NCBI GenBank assembly: GCA_006226375.1
Contig: SBHC01000049.1
Coordinates: 1-64,000 of the forward strand
Reading direction: 5' to 3'
DNA: 64,000 nt
From: Deltaproteobacteria bacterium
GTDB taxonomy: Bacteria > Myxococcota_C > UBA6777
In this document: one piece after another, positions 60,249 to 64,000 of the stretch
Numbering within the stretch: the stretch's first letter is position 1
Layout of the letters: each line of letters opens with the position of its first letter
Notes under the pieces: model-generated
Told to the model about the DNA's origin: nothing
Databases searched by the model: none
The model's input: only the letters and a program-made list of their open reading frames with translations
Program-made: the position numbers and the translations under genes

Positions 60249-60920
60249 TTAGAATGGTTCACCGGTTGTGAGGGAGTGGAACTTCCAGGTGTTGGCGCCG
60301 TGGTTGTGGAGGTGCAACATCACCTGGGTTCCTTTGGGGATAGGGGTTTGGGGTGACCAGGTAGGCTCGTAGTATTGGGCTTTTCCAGGGATGTCGATGG
60401 ACTTCTCCCAAACCATCTCTCCGTTGATCATAAGCGCTACATAGCCGGTGCCTTGGGTCTGGGCATAAAGCTCCAGGTGCCACATCACAAACTCGACAAG
60501 TTCACCCGAACGTATCTCTGTTAATGTGGGTTGCTCAAGGGTGATGTAGTTGCAGAAGTCGGTGTCGATTTCGAGGACGCCGTCTTCCACTTTTCGACCT
60601 TGGGCTTCCTCGCATTTGGACGTAGGCTTCTTGTACTTGATGAAGGGATCTTGGCTTTCCGAGACAAGCTTCCACAAGGCGTTATCAATAAGCTGCGCCG
60701 CGGGTTTGCGTGGAGCCAGGCCGTCCTGCACCACTTCGGGTGGGGTGGATGCGTCCTGGCTCGTGGATTCCACGGACTTTTCCGGGCAAACCCCGTTGAT
60801 GCAAAGGTCTGAGCTGCAGCCTTTCAGGGTCGAGACAAGCCACAATCCAAAGCCCAGCGCACACAGTATGCTGAGAGTGGACAACCACGTTTGTCTCTTC
60901 CTTGCCTGCTTTGACCTCAT
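60249..60920 (-). CDS. Hypothetical lipoprotein
   Basis: 223 residues from the ATG at 60920, with GGAAGAGGAG just upstream. A basic start (MRSKQARKRQ) and a hydrophobic core (LSILCALGFGLWLVSTLKG) lead to CSSDLCINGVC, so a lipid-attached protein with a small Cys motif is likely. The rest is a beta-rich domain (ELVEFVMWHLELYAQTQGTGYVALMINGEMVWEKSIDIPG) with HLHNHGANTWKFHSL near the end, reminiscent of a carbohydrate-binding or jelly-roll fold, though no family was recognised. Cotranscribed with the RNA methyltransferase, separated by three bases. The longest frame reaches 61013. Confidence 0.7.
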   Translation of the reverse strand: MRSKQARKRQTWLSTLSILCALGFGLWLVSTLKGCSSDLCINGVCPEKSVESTSQDASTPPEVVQDGLAPRKPAAQLIDNALWKLVSESQDPFIKYKKPTSKCEEAQGRKVEDGVLEIDTDFCNYITLEQPTLTEIRSGELVEFVMWHLELYAQTQGTGYVALMINGEMVWEKSIDIPGKAQYYEPTWSPQTPIPKGTQVMLHLHNHGANTWKFHSLTTGEPF

Positions 60921-61053
60921 GCTCCTCTTCCTTTGGTTGGTTGCTCCGACACTCACCGCTCCGGTCACTATACGGTTCACCTTACTTTTGCGTACACCCG
61001 GAACCTGATGCAAGTTAACGTTGTGTTGGGCTGTCTTGTTCCATTCGTTGTCC

Positions 61054-62433
61054 TTACTCGTCGTGGGAGTCGAGTTGGAGTTCGTGGGGCTCTGGGTGGT
61101 GTGTGGTCAAGCTCTCTCCTGGAGGCAGTCGAAAGGCTTGGGGCCGTTTGCGGGGCTCCCATTGGCTGGCGCTGACAATATCACCACGAGTGAACCCTTC
61201 GACTTCACTTGTTTGGTACCCCCTCAGGTCCCGGGTGAAAATCTCAAGGCTGACGTTTTCGCCTTCTGTGGTGCAACCTCGTGTAATCCAGTGTCCCTTT
61301 TGCCTGGACATCGGTGCAATCAAACGCATGGTGGGGGCTTCGGACGAGAGAGTCTGAGGGCGCTGATGACCCAAGGCAAGATAGCCAAACTTAACCGCTT
61401 GCATCGCGCGGTACAGCCGACGGTTCACGTACTCCAGAGAAGAGGGAACGTCCCAACTTCGGACTTCATGACACCACGCGCGTCCATCCTGTCGAAGCGG
61501 ACAGTCTTGGTGATGCAAGCAGGGACCCCAAATTCCATACGCTTCATCGCGGGCAGCCTGGTCGCGGAGGTCTTCCAATCGTTCACAGGAGTCTTGGGAA
61601 GCCGGCTCCAGTATCAAGAGGATTCCCTCAGGAGATAGGCGTTCGAGGAGACCTTGCAGCCAGGTCCACATGACGTCGCTGTTGTGGCCCCGAAACACCT
61701 CGGTGAGCGCAAAGCTAGAGACGATCAAATCCCAGGGCTCCTCGGCAGGTGCAGCAGCCGGAGTGTTCGTTGAGGTTGAAGCTTTGCCTTTGTGCCGTTG
61801 CCCCCGCGGTGGTTTGTTGCGCTGACGGCCTCGCCGTTGGGCTGGCCGAGGCTCGGATGTCTGTGTTGTCGTTGTAGACTTCTCCCAATCCGCGGGGAGT
61901 GTGCCGTACCGAAGGAGGTTGTCGAGCCGGGTGTGATGAGTCAAACCGGGCCAGCTGTCGTGAAGATCGTGGACCAACTTGCTGTACCACTGCAGGCTGT
62001 GACGAGCGTGGTCCACCGCTGTGAGATGAAACTCGAGTGGTTCTGGGAGGTCTTGGATGGCTGCGTATTGCACCAACACATCCAACACTCCCAACGAAGC
62101 AGAGCCCAGGCCCGAACCCAGATCCAGAATCCGCATCGGGCGATGGAGTGGAGGCTTCCAACCTCTGTAGGTGAGAAGCTCTCGAAGGGGCCATTGCGCC
62201 CGAACGTAGGTTTGGGGAAAGTAAAACAGACCATAGGCAAGGAGCAGCCGAGGGTCGCCGTCGTAGGCCGAAAAGTTGGCCTCTTCTTGGAGGAACAGGT
62301 CGCTCAGATCTTGGACTTCGTCGGCGAGTGTGTCCAGGTCACGCTCTCCATCGACAGAGGGAAGGTGGGCTTCGACTTGGTCCAGCCACCATTGTTCGAG
62401 CCAGTCTGGGTAATGGGGTTCATCAAGGTTCAT
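61054..62433 (-). CDS. Rsm22-family (mitochondrial ribosome assembly-like) protein
   Basis: 459 residues. After a helical N-terminus comes a Rossmann methyltransferase-like core (MRILDLGSGLGSASLGVLDV, then LTAVDHARHSLQWYSKL and PWDLIVSSFALTEV), then GPCLHHQDCPLRQDGRAWCHE, a four-Cys cluster characteristic of the Rsm22/METTL17 family, which in eukaryotes binds an iron-sulfur cluster during small-subunit assembly. A basic insert (AQRRGRQRNKPPRGQRHKGK) near the middle could bind rRNA. Bacterial members are less studied. It lies upstream of the lipoprotein gene on the same strand (gap about 130 bases) and next to an rRNA methyltransferase, which suits a ribosome role. Confidence 0.85.
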   Translation of the reverse strand: MNLDEPHYPDWLEQWWLDQVEAHLPSVDGERDLDTLADEVQDLSDLFLQEEANFSAYDGDPRLLLAYGLFYFPQTYVRAQWPLRELLTYRGWKPPLHRPMRILDLGSGLGSASLGVLDVLVQYAAIQDLPEPLEFHLTAVDHARHSLQWYSKLVHDLHDSWPGLTHHTRLDNLLRYGTLPADWEKSTTTTQTSEPRPAQRRGRQRNKPPRGQRHKGKASTSTNTPAAAPAEEPWDLIVSSFALTEVFRGHNSDVMWTWLQGLLERLSPEGILLILEPASQDSCERLEDLRDQAARDEAYGIWGPCLHHQDCPLRQDGRAWCHEVRSWDVPSSLEYVNRRLYRAMQAVKFGYLALGHQRPQTLSSEAPTMRLIAPMSRQKGHWITRGCTTEGENVSLEIFTRDLRGYQTSEVEGFTRGDIVSASQWEPRKRPQAFRLPPGESLTTHHPEPHELQLDSHDE

Positions 62434-62593
62434 CGTGGGTCTTGGTTTTGTGCAAGGGTGAAAAGGGCAGGGCGTTTCGGGCGCACTTTAACCAATGTTG
62501 GAACTGTAGACAACTATGCAAAGATGTCCGTCATGCTTTATGCTGTGTCTTGAGGTAGAACACGAAATAATTGGAGTCGAAAGAGGACAACAA

Positions 62594-64000
62594 ATGAGAC
62601 AAATTAGAGGGTGGCTATGGGCCATTGCATGTGTAGGGGTGTGGAGCGTGATGGGGTCGTTGGGGTGCGGGGCACCCAGCGTTTGTGACGATGACTCTGT
62701 ACCCAGCAGCTTCACCATCAATCCCAACGGGAGTTCCTGCAAGCGCCTGTGTGAATGCAACAACCAAAACTACGAAGGTTTCTGCTCACCCGCAGGAGTG
62801 TGTGACTCCATTCCCAGGGAGGCTTGCTCCAAAGAGGGCGCGCGGCGAGGCTGTTTGCTGCGTCCTGAGCCAGTCGGCGGGGTGTGCCGGGCAGGCGCTC
62901 AGGTGTGCGGTGACAATCTCAAGGTGGTTAAGTGGGGAGATTGTAAGCCTCTGGACAAACAAGAACCCGAGAACACCAAAGCTCTTTGTGGAGACGGCAT
63001 CGACAACGATTGTGACGGAATCCTCGACAAATCCGACCCCGACTGCAGCAAGTTTTGCAACCCAGGCCAGATTCGCCCCTGCTACAAAGGCCCTGAAGGT
63101 ACACGAAACCTGGGCTTGTGCGCGGCGGGCAACGAAGCCTGTGATCCCAACACAGGTGAATGGACCGGTATCTGCATCTCCCAGGTGTTGCCGTTTCCCG
63201 AAGTCTGTGACGGCAAAGACAACGACTGCAACGGAAAGATCGATGACATTGATTCCTGTCTTTGCGCGAAAGAAGGAGCGAAAGAACCTTGTTATGGAGG
63301 CCCGTTTGGTACAGCAGGAAAGGGCAAGTGCAAGATTGGAATCCGGACTTGCGAGAAGCAGGGCGACGTGCTGCGGTGGGGCTCTTGTGTGGGGCAAGTG
63401 CTTCCTTCCCAAGAGGATTGTTCCAGCCCCAATGATGACAACTGCAACGGTCTAATTAACGAAGGATGTCCCTGTGAACCAGGCTCCTCAGCGAGGGTTT
63501 GCGGTAGCAATCTGGGAAGCTGCAAACATGGCAAACAACGCTGCGAAGGTGGCGCGTGGTCATGGTCTTGTGAGGCCGAGCAAGGCCCATCCTCCGAGAT
63601 CTGCGACGGGCGCGACAACGACTGCAACGGGGTGGAAGATGACAACCTTACACGAGCCTGTCAGACCGCTTGTGGCAAAGGTGTAGAGCGCTGTGTCCGA
63701 GGCATCTGGGAAGCATGCTCCGCGCAAGCTCCTTTGGCTGAAGTCTGTGACAACAAAGACAACGACTGTGACGGTCGAATCGATGATGGACTCCGTCGTT
63801 TGTGCAAGACCGACTGCGGAGAAGGCAGCGAGTTTTGCGTGGAAGGCCGCTGGCTGAGCTGCGATGCTCCCAAGCCTCAAGGTGAGACATGCAACGGGAA
63901 AGACGACGATTGCAACGGAACCATCGATGACAATGTCCGTGAAGTTGGGCAACCCTGCGACAACGATACAACCCAACAAGGCCAATGCCGGCGTGGGAAG
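62594..64000 (+). CDS. MopE-repeat lipoprotein (partial, runs off the window)
   Basis: The ATG at 62594 has GAGG seven bases ahead. A signal peptide (WLWAIACVGVWSVMGSLG) ends at CGAPS, so lipidation is likely. Cys-rich sequence follows, with six visible repeats of the type DNDCDG or DNDCNG (for example DGKDNDCNGKIDD and KDNDCDGRIDDG), each spaced by blocks such as ACQTACGKGVERC. The frame is open to the last base (469 codons visible). The repeat type matches the VWA protein at 1.3-4.1 kb, but no VWA domain is seen here. Calcium-loop-like surface or adhesion protein by inference. Confidence 0.85.
   Translation, partial: MRQIRGWLWAIACVGVWSVMGSLGCGAPSVCDDDSVPSSFTINPNGSSCKRLCECNNQNYEGFCSPAGVCDSIPREACSKEGARRGCLLRPEPVGGVCRAGAQVCGDNLKVVKWGDCKPLDKQEPENTKALCGDGIDNDCDGILDKSDPDCSKFCNPGQIRPCYKGPEGTRNLGLCAAGNEACDPNTGEWTGICISQVLPFPEVCDGKDNDCNGKIDDIDSCLCAKEGAKEPCYGGPFGTAGKGKCKIGIRTCEKQGDVLRWGSCVGQVLPSQEDCSSPNDDNCNGLINEGCPCEPGSSARVCGSNLGSCKHGKQRCEGGAWSWSCEAEQGPSSEICDGRDNDCNGVEDDNLTRACQTACGKGVERCVRGIWEACSAQAPLAEVCDNKDNDCDGRIDDGLRRLCKTDCGEGSEFCVEGRWLSCDAPKPQGETCNGKDDDCNGTIDDNVREVGQPCDNDTTQQGQCRRGK

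Overview
The window reads as chromosomal DNA of a Gram-negative bacterium of the Myxococcota or a related deltaproteobacterial group. The evidence is a MYXO-CTERM-like C-terminal anchor on a VWA protein, MopE-type DNDCDGK repeats, many large disulfide-rich lipoproteins, a MoxR ATPase beside a VWA protein, and an FHA-fused sigma-54 activator. No rRNA, tRNA, insertion sequence, prophage or CRISPR array was recognised. Taxonomy is inferred from protein style only; no marker tree could be run.

Layout. 0-5.3 kb: partial DksA/TraR-type zinc finger gene, ChrR-like cupin, VWA/MopE-repeat surface protein and an EamA transporter, all on the minus strand. 5.8-12.4 kb: a MoxR-like AAA ATPase behind a giant protein combining helical repeats, a zincin motif and a VWA domain. 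12.5-19.5 kb: small membrane protein, M42 aminopeptidase, AlkZ-type glycosylase, polytopic membrane protein and an M1-family peptidase. 19.5-20.8 kb: a stretch without a convincing gene. 20.8-35.6 kb: pentapeptide-repeat protein, then about 14 kb devoted to three giant Cys-rich lipoproteins (2443, 424 and 1591 residues) on divergent strands that share one short repeat module. 35.9-44.3 kb: beta-propeller lipoprotein, SecA without its usual C-terminal zinc motif, and a protein with a DUF2325-like tail. 44.6-52.1 kb: M1 aminopeptidase with HEAT repeats, secreted Cys-rich protein, DUF1285 protein, S41 protease, SUMF1-like protein and pirin. 52.3-58.0 kb: membrane protein with a spermidine-synthase-like domain, a second propeller lipoprotein and the FHA-sigma-54 activator. 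58.3-58.7 kb: four tandem 16-codon genes for almost identical peptides, each with its own strong ribosome binding site, ending in one terminator. 58.8-62.4 kb: NOP2/RsmB-type RNA methyltransferase, a lipoprotein and an Rsm22-family protein. 62.6 kb to the end: a MopE-repeat lipoprotein that runs off the window.

The gene content points to heavy investment in the cell envelope: export (SecA), disulfide-rich or calcium-loop surface proteins, propeller lipoproteins and secreted or membrane peptidases. The most novel items are the tandem micro-ORF array at 58.3-58.7 kb, the giant Cys-rich repeat lipoproteins, and a dispersed intergenic repeat of about 50 bp found three times (5.4, 35.7 and 39.1 kb). 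Start codons were re-chosen from ribosome binding sites and signal peptides where the longest frame looked too long.
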